A stretch of 64,000 nt of DNA from CALKZN01 sp050633585 (GCA_050633585.1 JBOEGT010000025.1:1-64000), one strand, 5' to 3'. Counted from the first letter of the stretch, positions 1 through 8,445 are shown. Numbers and translations are program-made. The notes: generated by a model from the letters alone, not told the origin.

Positions 1-431
1 TTGCCAGTGCGTTTAATATTGACTGCGATAACGATACTTTACGCGCAAATCATAATGATAGAGTGCGTCGTGAGTGGGAGAATATCCGAGATTTTTTGGC
101 CTTACATTATCGTTTTAATGACAGATTGCAAACACCATTTTGGAACTTCGCTTTAAATGAAACACCGTTAAGCGGCATCGAAGACTATATTCGTTTCTAT
201 CAAGACGTTGGTCCAAGTGCACTGGGTTTTCAGATGTTGCCTAAGGTCGATTTGTTTTCTCAAGAAGGCTATTTAGTCATGTTGTTAGGCATGCGTGTGC
301 CATGGAAGGGGTCAGAAAATTATGTTTCATTATCTTCAGAACAAGCAAATGTTTTGAAATTTTATAAACAAGGAAATATCTTAAAAGCTATGCAGGCTGT
401 TGCTATGAAAGGTTTACTATCTTCCATGTGA
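1..431 (+). CDS. Flavin-dependent tryptophan halogenase, C-terminal part (5' end outside window)
   Basis: The reading frame is open from base 3 to the stop at 429-431, about 142 residues, and runs off the left edge. The segment RREWENIRDFLALHY followed by a TPFW motif is the signature of the C-terminal half of the PrnA/RebH-type FADH2-dependent tryptophan halogenase family. These enzymes chlorinate or brominate the indole of free Trp or of Trp in a carrier-bound or peptide substrate. The FAD-binding GxGxxG motif and the WxWxIP motif belong to the missing N-terminal part and cannot be checked. The gene is followed after 69 bp by a small Trp-rich peptide gene on the same strand, so a peptide substrate is plausible. 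That substrate assignment is inference; the family call is secure. Confidence 0.88.
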   Translation, partial: ASAFNIDCDNDTLRANHNDRVRREWENIRDFLALHYRFNDRLQTPFWNFALNETPLSGIEDYIRFYQDVGPSALGFQMLPKVDLFSQEGYLVMLLGMRVPWKGSENYVSLSSEQANVLKFYKQGNILKAMQAVAMKGLLSSM

Positions 432-500
432 CCTGATAATTGTAGGTATGATCAATGAAATTAATTGACGTTATAAGAAGAATTTTGTTATGTTTGTAGG

Positions 501-689
501 ATGAGTAACTCATCTAATAGCGATCAAAGCGGGTGCTTGCAATCTCAAAAGAAGTTGCACAAGGCTGAATTGAAGAAGTGGGCACCACCCCATGTGATCT
601 CAGTACCTTTAAACATGACTGAAGGAAAAGATGCTCAATGGTTTGAAGGTAATTGGGGAGGGACCAGTTGGAGTGTGGCACCTAGTTAG
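501..689 (+). CDS. Candidate lasso-type RiPP precursor peptide
   Basis: This 62-codon gene lies just downstream of the halogenase. The peptide has a polar N-terminal half, then KKWAPPHV at residues 25-32, then Thr40-Glu41-Gly42. A Y/W-x-x-P-x-(hydrophobic) element followed about ten residues later by Thr at position -2 of the cleavage site is the classic lasso leader layout. Cleavage after Glu41 would give a 21-residue core with Gly1, Glu8 (the ring acceptor in an eight-residue macrolactam), Trp at 6, 11 and 16, and a C-terminal Ser. ATG 501 is the only usable start after the in-frame stop at 474-476; a GTAGG lies directly against it and AAGAAG sits about 20 nt upstream. The 3' end overlaps the convergent ATP-grasp gene by 8 bp. 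No cysteine-rich or lanthipeptide-like pattern is seen. The precursor call is inference from motif and context. Confidence 0.62.
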   Translation: MSNSSNSDQSGCLQSQKKLHKAELKKWAPPHVISVPLNMTEGKDAQWFEGNWGGTSWSVAPS

Positions 690-1908
690 CTTCAATGAAA
701 AACTTTAAGAGTGGGCTGTGACTGACTCGTTGGGGGTTGATGGCATCCCAGCCAAAGTTGCCTTCTATTACTTTAAATCCTTGTTCGGTCAATATAACGT
801 CCCACGCTATAGTGTATACAGAAGGAAACAATAAGTGTGCGTGGATAACTTGATTGATTATCGTTGACCATTGGTTAATTTTTTGACCGCGAATTTCACC
901 GCTAGAGATATTAATATTGTGTGTCTGCCAAAGCATCTCATTGTTTTCTGACTCAATGCTTTCTTCTAATAAGGCATAAATCAAAAAAATATTTTTTGAG
1001 TTTTCTTCCGGTTGGTAGCTGATCAACCTCAATGAGTTAGGTAAAGATGTTGTCAAAATATCGTTTACTTGATTGCTGCTAGGGTAATTTTTTTGGAGCA
1101 ATAAATTGCGTTGGTTTAGGGGTAAATGCGTTTTTTTTTCTAGGTGTTTCAGCGAATAAGAAATAAACTCAACGAGCTTTTGCTTGTTGTGAATCCTAAT
1201 AAATTGTTTGTCATAGTTAATCCCATAAGCGTTGCAGTCTTTTTCAAGCTGATTGATTTTCACCCATACACAACCCTTCATAGCATTGCTAGATTGTGGT
1301 TTGATGAAAAAATTAGTGTCATTCTTTATAAGATGATTGATTTTTTGTTCTATCAGCTGCACATCTGTTTGCATCGCTTGAGTGAGTGTTGCAAGCGTTG
1401 GAATTGCGGGCAGTTCGTTGTGAAGTAAATATTGTGAGAAGGCTTGTTTATCACGCAGCATAGCAATATCGCTTTGAATGTTTTTTGCATGCTGAGAGTT
1501 TAAGTTGAAAATATGATGCCAGGAGATTTGTTCTTCTAAAAATATATAAAATATCCAATCTGATTTTTTAGCATTTGTTAAGTTTAGTGCAAAATAATTG
1601 TAGGGGCTGGCGCCTAGCCATAACCCAATATAAAGTAGTTCGGATATTGTGCGAAACGTGAACTGTTTCTGTTTGCAAGCGATGTGTAATGAGTGGGCTA
1701 ATTGAAACCAAAATATTGCAAAATACCAGCAAATAGTCGATGCCGTTAAAATGGCGTACCATGTGCTGCGCGAGAGTTTAGGGTGAATATTCAATGCAAG
1801 CTTTCGGTGTAAATGATACGGTTTTGATTTGCTCAGATACATGCCGACACCACGTAAGCATTGTGGGTTTAATAAAGCATAGAATAATTTTTGAAGGCGT
1901 CTCTTCAT
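682..1908 (-). CDS. Sugar-transfer-associated ATP-grasp family protein
   Basis: The 408-residue protein has a hydrophobic N-terminal third (roughly residues 48-110). An ATP-grasp region follows with FIKPQSSNAMKGCVWVKI (about residues 197-214) as the likely nucleotide-binding strand-loop, and near the C-terminus VIEGNFGWDA (about residues 385-394), the position where this family has an acidic/Asn metal-binding pair. It resembles the alpha-L-glutamate-ligase-related, sugar-transfer-associated ATP-grasp family, which joins a carboxylate to an amine or hydroxyl at the cost of ATP. The start ATG overlaps the stop of the HprK-like gene in an ATGA, so the two are translationally coupled. Its neighbours suggest a tailoring role on the adjacent peptide, but a role in cell-surface sugars cannot be excluded. 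The substrate is unknown. Confidence 0.68.
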   Translation of the reverse strand: MKRRLQKLFYALLNPQCLRGVGMYLSKSKPYHLHRKLALNIHPKLSRSTWYAILTASTICWYFAIFWFQLAHSLHIACKQKQFTFRTISELLYIGLWLGASPYNYFALNLTNAKKSDWIFYIFLEEQISWHHIFNLNSQHAKNIQSDIAMLRDKQAFSQYLLHNELPAIPTLATLTQAMQTDVQLIEQKINHLIKNDTNFFIKPQSSNAMKGCVWVKINQLEKDCNAYGINYDKQFIRIHNKQKLVEFISYSLKHLEKKTHLPLNQRNLLLQKNYPSSNQVNDILTTSLPNSLRLISYQPEENSKNIFLIYALLEESIESENNEMLWQTHNINISSGEIRGQKINQWSTIINQVIHAHLLFPSVYTIAWDVILTEQGFKVIEGNFGWDAINPQRVSHSPLLKFFIEAN

Positions 1909-2852
1909 TTAAGAGTGTTGGTGGTGGTGCATATATTGTTGCTGTTGAGGTCCGTTAAAATAGTGTCTACTAACTCATGCCCATTGAAATAGGATTCAGG
2001 TCTGACGATACTCATTAAGTGTATTTTTTTAGATAAATGTGCGCATAAAGTTAGGTGTTGATCTTTTATGTTTAAGCCATCTATTAATTCATTTCGATAT
2101 GTATTTTTAATCAAATTTTTAAAGCGTTGAATTCCATTTATCGGAGAAAGAATAAAATCTTTGCTCACTTTTTCGTTAGCGGTCGAGAGGATGTATATTG
2201 CGCTAATAGTTCGTTTGTTTTGATTGTGTTTTTGCGTCAATGGGAAGCTGAATTTACCTTTTTGTGCAGAAATAGGTGTGAGATTCTTGCTTGAAATGTT
2301 TAGTTGATCAAGCGTGCTTTGAAACAATTTAATTTGCGGGAAGCCTCCCATGGCTTTTGCATCTGTGTTGACCACAACAATGTCGTCAGACAATACATTA
2401 AAGCCTTTTTGATGAAAAATAGCGGCGGTTGTCGATTTTCCAACACCGGAGTCTCCTGCTAGTAATACGGCAGTGCCGCCAATTTCAATGGCATTGGCGT
2501 GGAGGACTAACAAACCTCGTTGGTATAAACACACTGCCATAATGGACCCAAATAAGTATAGTAAAATGCTTTGCTCTGGCGCGTTTGGGTGTGGTTTTAT
2601 TTCAATAGTGTTGCCATTCTGGATATGGAATATGGCTATTTCTTCAATGTCTATCCAGCAATTGTTTGTTGATGCTTGTGTGCCAGAAAAATGATTTACC
2701 TCTTCCTGGTCATTGCCTATCAATACGACCTTTATATCCGCTTCTTTTGAATGTGAATTCAAACAATCAATTGGTTCCAGTGGAGTTAAATTGATAGATG
2801 ACTCTACCACTAGGCTATGAATTAAGTATTTGGATGTTATGGGTTGTGGCAT
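1905..2852 (-). CDS. HprK-like serine kinase, probable RiPP-tailoring kinase
   Basis: A P-loop GDSGVGKST (about residues 128-136) is followed by LSDDIVVV (about residues 152-159), the Walker A and LxDD pair typical of HPr kinase/phosphorylase C-terminal domains. Length (315 aa) and the lack of PTS genes nearby argue against a true HPr kinase. HprK homologues of this size are recurrent in lasso-peptide clusters, where characterised members such as the paeninodin kinase phosphorylate the C-terminal Ser of the precursor. The small peptide gene at 501-689 does end in Ser. The kinase is first in a two-gene operon with the ATP-grasp gene (4-bp overlap). Its start is 224 bp from the divergent exopolysaccharide operon. 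Kinase fold is clear; substrate is inferred. Confidence 0.72.
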   Translation of the reverse strand: MPQPITSKYLIHSLVVESSINLTPLEPIDCLNSHSKEADIKVVLIGNDQEEVNHFSGTQASTNNCWIDIEEIAIFHIQNGNTIEIKPHPNAPEQSILLYLFGSIMAVCLYQRGLLVLHANAIEIGGTAVLLAGDSGVGKSTTAAIFHQKGFNVLSDDIVVVNTDAKAMGGFPQIKLFQSTLDQLNISSKNLTPISAQKGKFSFPLTQKHNQNKRTISAIYILSTANEKVSKDFILSPINGIQRFKNLIKNTYRNELIDGLNIKDQHLTLCAHLSKKIHLMSIVRPESYFNGHELVDTILTDLNSNNICTTTNTLK

Positions 2853-2965
2853 TTTGCATTAGAAAAATATTGTAAACATATGATAAATCGGATTATCTTG
2901 ATTTTTCATTCGAGTAATTTTAGGGTAATATCACATGATTAGACTGTTGTATAAAGGATAATAGT

Positions 2966-2992
2966 ATGAATTTAACTGGTGAGGGGGAATAA
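2966..2992 (+). other. Possible 8-codon leader ORF upstream of the exopolysaccharide operon
   Basis: ATG at 2966 follows an AAGGA ribosome-binding site by 7 nt and reads eight codons to a TAA at 2990-2992, 84 bp before the first exopolysaccharide gene. The spacing is textbook, but so short a frame can arise by chance and no repeat of regulatory codons is seen. Confidence 0.2.
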
Positions 2993-3076
2993 ACTCATTT
3001 AGCGTTGTCGAGGTGTGTCGCTGTAAATGATTGTTTATCAAAAATTAAATGATGTTAACGTTGTGCATAAAGATAA

Positions 3077-4177
3077 ATGACTAGCTTCTCCTCTCGTTTG
3101 CCTGTGCATTTGAAGGTTTTAGCACACATCCCCCTGTTTGTATTATTTCTGTGCTTTCCTGTACATGTTTCAGCAGAAACGAGTGGATCAAATAAAAATA
3201 TTTCCTCTGAAACGCTAAAAAAAAGAAGTGTATCAAAAATTAAGCGGTGGCAGTACTTAGCAAGCACTGGAGATCGAGAAGCACAATTTCGGCTTGGTTT
3301 ATATTATGATTCCATAGACCCTATTCCGGATAACTATCAACGTTCAATTTATTGGTATGAGGCGGCGGCGAGCCAAGGCCATACGTTAGCTCAATATAAT
3401 CTTGGTGTGAAATTTATGACTGGCGAAGGAGTAGCTAAAGATCAAGATAAAGCGTTGTCTTTGTGGTTACAAGCGGCGAACGCTGGGCATATGCATGCTC
3501 AATTTAACGTGGGAAGAGCCTATTTTTTAGGTGTAGGCCTTGATGAGAATCACCGGAAAGCAAAATTTTGGTTTGAAAAGGCGGCACAACAAGGGGATTC
3601 TAAATCGCTAGACTTATTGGCTAAGTTAGGTTGGAGTCAGTCGGAAAAAACGTTAGAGAATCAGTCTATTAGTCAAAATAATCAAAGACCATTATCGCCA
3701 GCTACTTCCGTTAAAGAGAGCGTTGTCCCTGCGAAAAAAAATGTTGTGAAAAAAGCAGAGGCTGACATCGGCAAAGGCCCATCCTCAGATGCGCCGATTG
3801 ACATTTATACGGGTCCTAACTCTCACAACCGTTTAATGACAAAAGTGCCTAATCGGCAAGGAATATCCGTTGTTGCAATCCGTGGCAATAATTGGCTCAA
3901 AGTGTCTAGGCAATCTGGTTTTCCGGTTTGGGTGCATCAGGATTTTGTAACATTTACCAATCCAGCAAAAACTCAGGGGATCATTACTGAAGAAGCTGTG
4001 CGGGCAAGAGGCCTGCCCAAAACGGTTTCGGGCACGATTATTGGTTTTTTTCAAAAAGGGGAATCTGTCTCAATTTTAGAAAAAAAAGGTGAATGGTATC
4101 GGGTATTAGCATCGAGTAATTTCAGTGTGTGGGTTAAACGCAAAGACTGGTTGCAAGGGGATAGCCGTAATGGTTAA
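3077..4177 (+). CDS. Sel1-repeat and SH3-domain periplasmic protein
   Basis: An N-terminal hydrophobic signal segment (residues 10-34, ending VSA-E) leads into about three Sel1-like repeats (roughly residues 60-175, with the recurrent AQxxLGxxY and AxxWxxxAAxxGH patterns). A polar linker follows, then two bacterial SH3-type domains (about residues 235-295 and 300-362). Sel1 repeats are scaffolds for protein contacts and SH3b domains often bind peptidoglycan. It is the first gene of the + strand exopolysaccharide operon and overlaps the next gene by 8 bp, which points to a periplasmic accessory or assembly role. The exact function is unknown. Confidence 0.7.
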   Translation: MTSFSSRLPVHLKVLAHIPLFVLFLCFPVHVSAETSGSNKNISSETLKKRSVSKIKRWQYLASTGDREAQFRLGLYYDSIDPIPDNYQRSIYWYEAAASQGHTLAQYNLGVKFMTGEGVAKDQDKALSLWLQAANAGHMHAQFNVGRAYFLGVGLDENHRKAKFWFEKAAQQGDSKSLDLLAKLGWSQSEKTLENQSISQNNQRPLSPATSVKESVVPAKKNVVKKAEADIGKGPSSDAPIDIYTGPNSHNRLMTKVPNRQGISVVAIRGNNWLKVSRQSGFPVWVHQDFVTFTNPAKTQGIITEEAVRARGLPKTVSGTIIGFFQKGESVSILEKKGEWYRVLASSNFSVWVKRKDWLQGDSRNG

Positions 4178-5444
4178 TCCTTCATTGAAGCATAGTATGT
4201 TTCAGCGCTTTAAAAACTTTTTTAAAGGTTGCATAAATAATGCGGTGGTCTCGTTATTTTTGGTCATATTCATTGCTTTGTTAGGCATCATCAATACCAG
4301 TATGGCCTCGCAGGTCATTCCTATACAAATTGGTGATTGGTATTTAGAACCAACTATTGATATCACTTTAGGGCGTACTGACTCGGAATTTTTTCGTGAT
4401 AACGTTCCTACAAAAGACACCTATACTCAAATCAACCCAAAAGTGATTTTGAGCAATAAAACAAAAGAAAGGGAAGTGTTTTTTAGTTATGAGTTAGATG
4501 CTGTTCAGTTTAATGAGAATTCTGAGGGTGATTATGAGTCTTCGTTTTTAGAAGGAGAATATCGTCGATCTATTTCAAGCCATAGCGACTTGAGTTTACG
4601 AGGTGAATATAAAGAAAATAGCCTAACGAATGGCGTGCGATCGGAGTTGCAAGTGATTAACCCCATTGATGAGAACCAACGCATTGATGTTGATGCGAAA
4701 GAAGTGGTGCTCACGTATCAATTTTACGGAGAGAAGCGGCAAGGCGCTGGTCACCTGTTTGAAGCAAGCTTGGCTAGTGGAGAGCGAGATTTTTCGTCAT
4801 CAGAAGTGGATGTAGAAAACAGGGATTTAGATTATTCAAAGCTAGAGGCTAAGTGGCGTTATAGATGGGCAAAAGGCAACAGTGTTTTTGCTAATTTTAA
4901 TGCCACTGACTTCGAATATAAAAACCAGAATACACAGGCTAATGATCAGTTTGACAATCAAGAAACTGAATTTATTGTTGGTTTTGAATGGCGAGCAAGG
5001 CGTAATATTTCGGGAGAAATAGGCGTTGGAGTTATCAGGAAAAAATTTGATAATATAGATGTTGATGTTGAAATACCGTCGTTCTATGGTGAGTTAGAAA
5101 TTATGCCAACCGCTTTAGACACTTTTAGGTTAGAAGCGCAGCGTAGATCTGTAGAACAGGCAGGAACTGGGGCGTTTCAGGATTATCGAGAAATTGAATT
5201 GAGTTGGACCAGAAGAGTTTCTCGAAGATGGAGCTTCGATGCCTACGTTGGCGGAGGAGACGTTGATTATGAGGATAGTACTCGCGAAGATGATTTTTTC
5301 CGTTATGGTTTGATATTCGAGTATCGATTAAGTCGAGTAGCAGACTTAATATTTGGCTATAAATACTATGATGATGATTCGAATGAAGATCGTTTTGACT
5401 ATAATGGTAATAATCTTTTTATCACACTTTCAACGGGTTTATAG
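4170..5444 (+). CDS. Outer-membrane beta-barrel protein of the exopolysaccharide operon (EpsL-like)
   Basis: ATG 4170 is preferred because AGGGG lies about 10 nt upstream and it overlaps the preceding stop by 8 bp; an in-frame ATG at 4125 lies inside the upstream gene. The protein (424 aa) begins with a basic stretch and a hydrophobic segment ending TSMAS, then a beta-rich remainder with alternating aromatic and polar residues and a C-terminal LFITLSTGL strand. This layout matches outer-membrane beta-barrel proteins of Wzx/Wzy polysaccharide loci related to EpsL. It may help export or retain the polymer. Assignment rests on architecture and position. Confidence 0.62.
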   Translation: MVNPSLKHSMFQRFKNFFKGCINNAVVSLFLVIFIALLGIINTSMASQVIPIQIGDWYLEPTIDITLGRTDSEFFRDNVPTKDTYTQINPKVILSNKTKEREVFFSYELDAVQFNENSEGDYESSFLEGEYRRSISSHSDLSLRGEYKENSLTNGVRSELQVINPIDENQRIDVDAKEVVLTYQFYGEKRQGAGHLFEASLASGERDFSSSEVDVENRDLDYSKLEAKWRYRWAKGNSVFANFNATDFEYKNQNTQANDQFDNQETEFIVGFEWRARRNISGEIGVGVIRKKFDNIDVDVEIPSFYGELEIMPTALDTFRLEAQRRSVEQAGTGAFQDYREIELSWTRRVSRRWSFDAYVGGGDVDYEDSTREDDFFRYGLIFEYRLSRVADLIFGYKYYDDDSNEDRFDYNGNNLFITLSTGL

Positions 5445-5468
5445 CGTGTTGAATTCAACGAACATATT

Positions 5469-6221
5469 ATGACATTACACACCATCATCTTTGGCCTAAT
5501 TTTGAGTGTTAGTTCATTGATATTTAATTCAATATCTAGCGCTAATTCTGAGTATCGTTTGGGTTTTGGCGATAAGATTAAGATTCAAGTGTATGAAGAA
5601 CCTGACCTATCATTTGAGTTAACCATTGATGGATCAGGAGGTTTTACTTATCCGTATCTAAAAAAAATTCAATTAACGGGTAAAACGATTCAAGAATTAG
5701 AAAAAGAGATTACTGAGGGTTTAGCTAGTAAAGTTTTAGTTGATCCTCAGGTAACTATATTGTTGATTGAATATCGGCCTTTCTCTATTGGGGGGGAGGT
5801 TGCGAAACCAGGCAGTTACCCTTACGAGCCGGGGTTAACATTGATCAAAGCAATAAACTTGGCGGGAGGAACTACTAAAAAAGGCAGCATTGAGAGAGTG
5901 AAACTAGATCGCATTAAACCCATAGAAAATGAAATTATTGTGTCTACGACGGAAATTTTTCCGGGCGATACGGTGACGGTGTTGCAGCAATTTCTTGTCA
6001 ATATAGGCGGTGAAGTAAAAAACCCTGGCAGTTACCCTCTTGAACCAGGTTTAACTGTGAAACGTGCGATTAATCTTGCTGGTGGACCATCAGAGTGGAG
6101 TACAGGAAAGAAATTTAAACTGGAGCGTGCCAACCCTATTGATGATGAAAAGAAATCGTTGAATAGCGTGATTCGATCTGGAGATACCTTGACAGTGCTA
6201 CCTAGGCGTTTTTTGTGGTAA
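5469..6221 (+). CDS. wza: Polysaccharide export protein, Wza-type
   Basis: After a signal peptide (about residues 1-26) comes YRLGFGDKIKIQVYEEPDLS, the start of the Poly_export domain, and then two SLBB (soluble-ligand-binding beta-grasp) domains with repeated GGEVAKPGSYPYEPGLT and GGEVKNPGSYPLEPGLT motifs (about residues 113-130 and 182-199). Wza-family proteins form the outer-membrane channel for capsule or exopolysaccharide. No lipobox cysteine is visible, unlike E. coli Wza, so the chain is probably a non-lipidated, shorter family member (250 aa). It is directly followed by the co-polymerase gene, the usual order. Confidence 0.88.
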   Translation: MTLHTIIFGLILSVSSLIFNSISSANSEYRLGFGDKIKIQVYEEPDLSFELTIDGSGGFTYPYLKKIQLTGKTIQELEKEITEGLASKVLVDPQVTILLIEYRPFSIGGEVAKPGSYPYEPGLTLIKAINLAGGTTKKGSIERVKLDRIKPIENEIIVSTTEIFPGDTVTVLQQFLVNIGGEVKNPGSYPLEPGLTVKRAINLAGGPSEWSTGKKFKLERANPIDDEKKSLNSVIRSGDTLTVLPRRFLW

Positions 6222-6234
6222 TGGAGTAGAGAAT

Positions 6235-8397
6235 ATGGGTGATGATTATGATGGTATCGAGTTTGACTTCGCGCATTATTGGCGCATCGTAAAGTCTGCT
6301 GTTCGCACAAGTTATAAAAAAGTCCTGCTTGTTTCACTCTTGGTTGGTGTTTTATCTTTCCTATTTACGCTAACTCTGCAGCCTCTTTACAAGGCAACTG
6401 CGGTAATGCATGTTTCCCCGCCAAAGAATGCGGTGTTTGATTTACAACAAATCTTTTTTAATCAGCGAGACCCTGCATTTCGGCAAACGCAGGTTGGTAT
6501 TATGAGTTCTCGAGTGTTATTGAATAACGTTGTTGAGAAATTGCAACTGCATAAAAACCCTAATTTTGCAGGTAATGGTGGATCTTTTTTTAGTGTGCTT
6601 TTAGGCAATTCGGCTAAAAAGAATGCAGAAAATACTTTGTCTATCGAAGCGACATCTTCCATTCTGCAGCGCTCTTTGTTTGTTGATGCTAAGCGTGATT
6701 CTTATTTATATGATATGTCCTATATTTCAAGTGATCCAAATTTGGCAGCTGAAGTGACGAATGAATGGACTCAAGCTTATATAGCGTTTGTTAAAGAAAC
6801 AGAACAAGGCGAATCTGAACAGTCTGACACTTTTTTGCAAGAACGGTTGTTGGTGGTTAATAACGATTTAAGAGCCGCAGAAAAAAAACTTCAAGAGTTT
6901 AAAGAAAATCAAGGAATTGTCGGGGGAAGTGTTCAAAGTGGAGGACTTGTTAATCAAGAACTGGACTCCGTTTCCAGGCGTTTATTGGATGCAAAGCAAG
7001 AACGATTAGAGGCTGAAGCACTTTATTCTAAAATTATCGAAATTGAAAAAAAATCAGGTAGCTATCAAGGCATTCCTGATGTGAAAAATGACTCTTTAGT
7101 ACAAGGTATTCGCTCAGAGTTGGTGCAACTTGAGCGTCAGCGTGGAGAATTATCAAAGCGTTATGGGTCTTCTCATCGTCGTATTGTTGAAATTAATTCA
7201 CAAATCAGTTCAACGTATGGCAACTTAAATCGGCAAATTTCACGGATTATTTCCGGTTTAAAATCTTCTTATGAAATTGCTAAACAAAATGAAGATCGTT
7301 TGAGTCAAGTATTGGAGCAATCTAAAACCAATATTCAAAGTTTAGGACGGAAGCAATCAGATTTGTTAGCACTTGAACAAGAAGTGCAGTCTCAGCGTGA
7401 AATTTACCAAATCTTACTTGGGCGTTTAAATCAAGGTAGGGCAGAAGGGGATGAAGCTAAAAATAATGATACATTTATTGTTGATCCTGCCGTTATTCCA
7501 ACCCAAGCTATTTCAAGTAAAGGAAATAAAATTGTTTTTGTTGCTACACTTATGTCAGTAATGTTTGGTTTTGGAATCGCATTATTAAAAGAGTTTTTCA
7601 ACAATACGATTAAAATAGATACTGATGTGAGTAGTAAATTATCTCAATCGTGTTTAGGTATTGTGCCAATGATTGATGGCGAGGGTGAAGTAAATAGCCT
7701 TAGTTCGTATAGTTATTTTCTTCAAAAGAAAAGCTCTGCTTTTTCAGAGGCTATTAGAACCTTGAGATCTGGGTTAATGCTGTCGTCATTGGATACTCCC
7801 AAAAGAAGGGTGTTATTCACTTCATCGATGTCCGGTGAAGGAAAGACAACACTAGCTATTAATTCTGCAATGGCATTTGGAAAGCTTCACAAGACACTGT
7901 TGATTGATTGTGATTTGCGCAGACCTTCTATTGACCAATTAATTTCAATGTCTAAAAGACATCGCCATGTTGGTTTAAGCGATCTATGTCTCGGTGAAGT
8001 TAAAGCATCAGACTGTATTCACTCGTTGAGAGACAAAAATATCGACGTTCTATGTGCAGGAACAATAAATCCAAACCCTCAGGAATTATTTTGTTCATCT
8101 CGGTTTAGTCAGTTACTCAATAAGTTATCAGAAATTTACGATGTCATTATTATTGATACACCGCCAAGCTTGGGGCTAAGTGATACAAGCCTGATTGCCT
8201 CTCATGTTGATCAAGTTGTTTTTGTTGTTAAATCGGCTGAAACATCGGTGTCGAAAATACGCGCTAGTCTTTCGGCCTTGAAAAAAGCCAACGCACCTGT
8301 TTCGGGCGTTGTTGTTAATCAGGTTATGCCTGAAGATCTGAGTGATTCATATTATTACGACTATGGCTACGCAACTGATGCGAGTGTTGAAAGCTAA
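6235..8397 (+). CDS. wzc: Polysaccharide co-polymerase with bacterial tyrosine kinase domain (Wzc-type)
   Basis: A Wzz domain with a first membrane segment (about 33-53) is followed by a long periplasmic coiled coil (about 195-390). A second membrane segment (about 430-450) leads to a cytoplasmic BY-kinase. The kinase has Walker A SGEGKTTLA (about 532), Walker A' LLIDCDLRRPS (about 556) and Walker B DVIIIDTPPS (about 638). The C-terminus carries a five-Tyr cluster (SYYYDYGY), the autophosphorylation tail. Such proteins control chain length and export through cycles of Tyr phosphorylation. The matching phosphatase is probably the PHP enzyme at 23164-23904. The gene is of normal length (720 aa). 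Confidence 0.93.
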   Translation: MGDDYDGIEFDFAHYWRIVKSAVRTSYKKVLLVSLLVGVLSFLFTLTLQPLYKATAVMHVSPPKNAVFDLQQIFFNQRDPAFRQTQVGIMSSRVLLNNVVEKLQLHKNPNFAGNGGSFFSVLLGNSAKKNAENTLSIEATSSILQRSLFVDAKRDSYLYDMSYISSDPNLAAEVTNEWTQAYIAFVKETEQGESEQSDTFLQERLLVVNNDLRAAEKKLQEFKENQGIVGGSVQSGGLVNQELDSVSRRLLDAKQERLEAEALYSKIIEIEKKSGSYQGIPDVKNDSLVQGIRSELVQLERQRGELSKRYGSSHRRIVEINSQISSTYGNLNRQISRIISGLKSSYEIAKQNEDRLSQVLEQSKTNIQSLGRKQSDLLALEQEVQSQREIYQILLGRLNQGRAEGDEAKNNDTFIVDPAVIPTQAISSKGNKIVFVATLMSVMFGFGIALLKEFFNNTIKIDTDVSSKLSQSCLGIVPMIDGEGEVNSLSSYSYFLQKKSSAFSEAIRTLRSGLMLSSLDTPKRRVLFTSSMSGEGKTTLAINSAMAFGKLHKTLLIDCDLRRPSIDQLISMSKRHRHVGLSDLCLGEVKASDCIHSLRDKNIDVLCAGTINPNPQELFCSSRFSQLLNKLSEIYDVIIIDTPPSLGLSDTSLIASHVDQVVFVVKSAETSVSKIRASLSALKKANAPVSGVVVNQVMPEDLSDSYYYDYGYATDASVES

Positions 8398-8445
8398 TGT
8401 TTTCGTTTCAATATTGATTATCTTTTTAACGTTTGGGATTTTTAA

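Noticed and set aside
490..504. Four-codon ORF (ATG at 490) that overlaps the peptide start in ATGA
   Set aside because: Too short to be supported; the overlap is probably chance.
1144..1428. 94-codon + strand ORF opposite the ATP-grasp gene
   Set aside because: Antisense shadow with no start signal or family resemblance.
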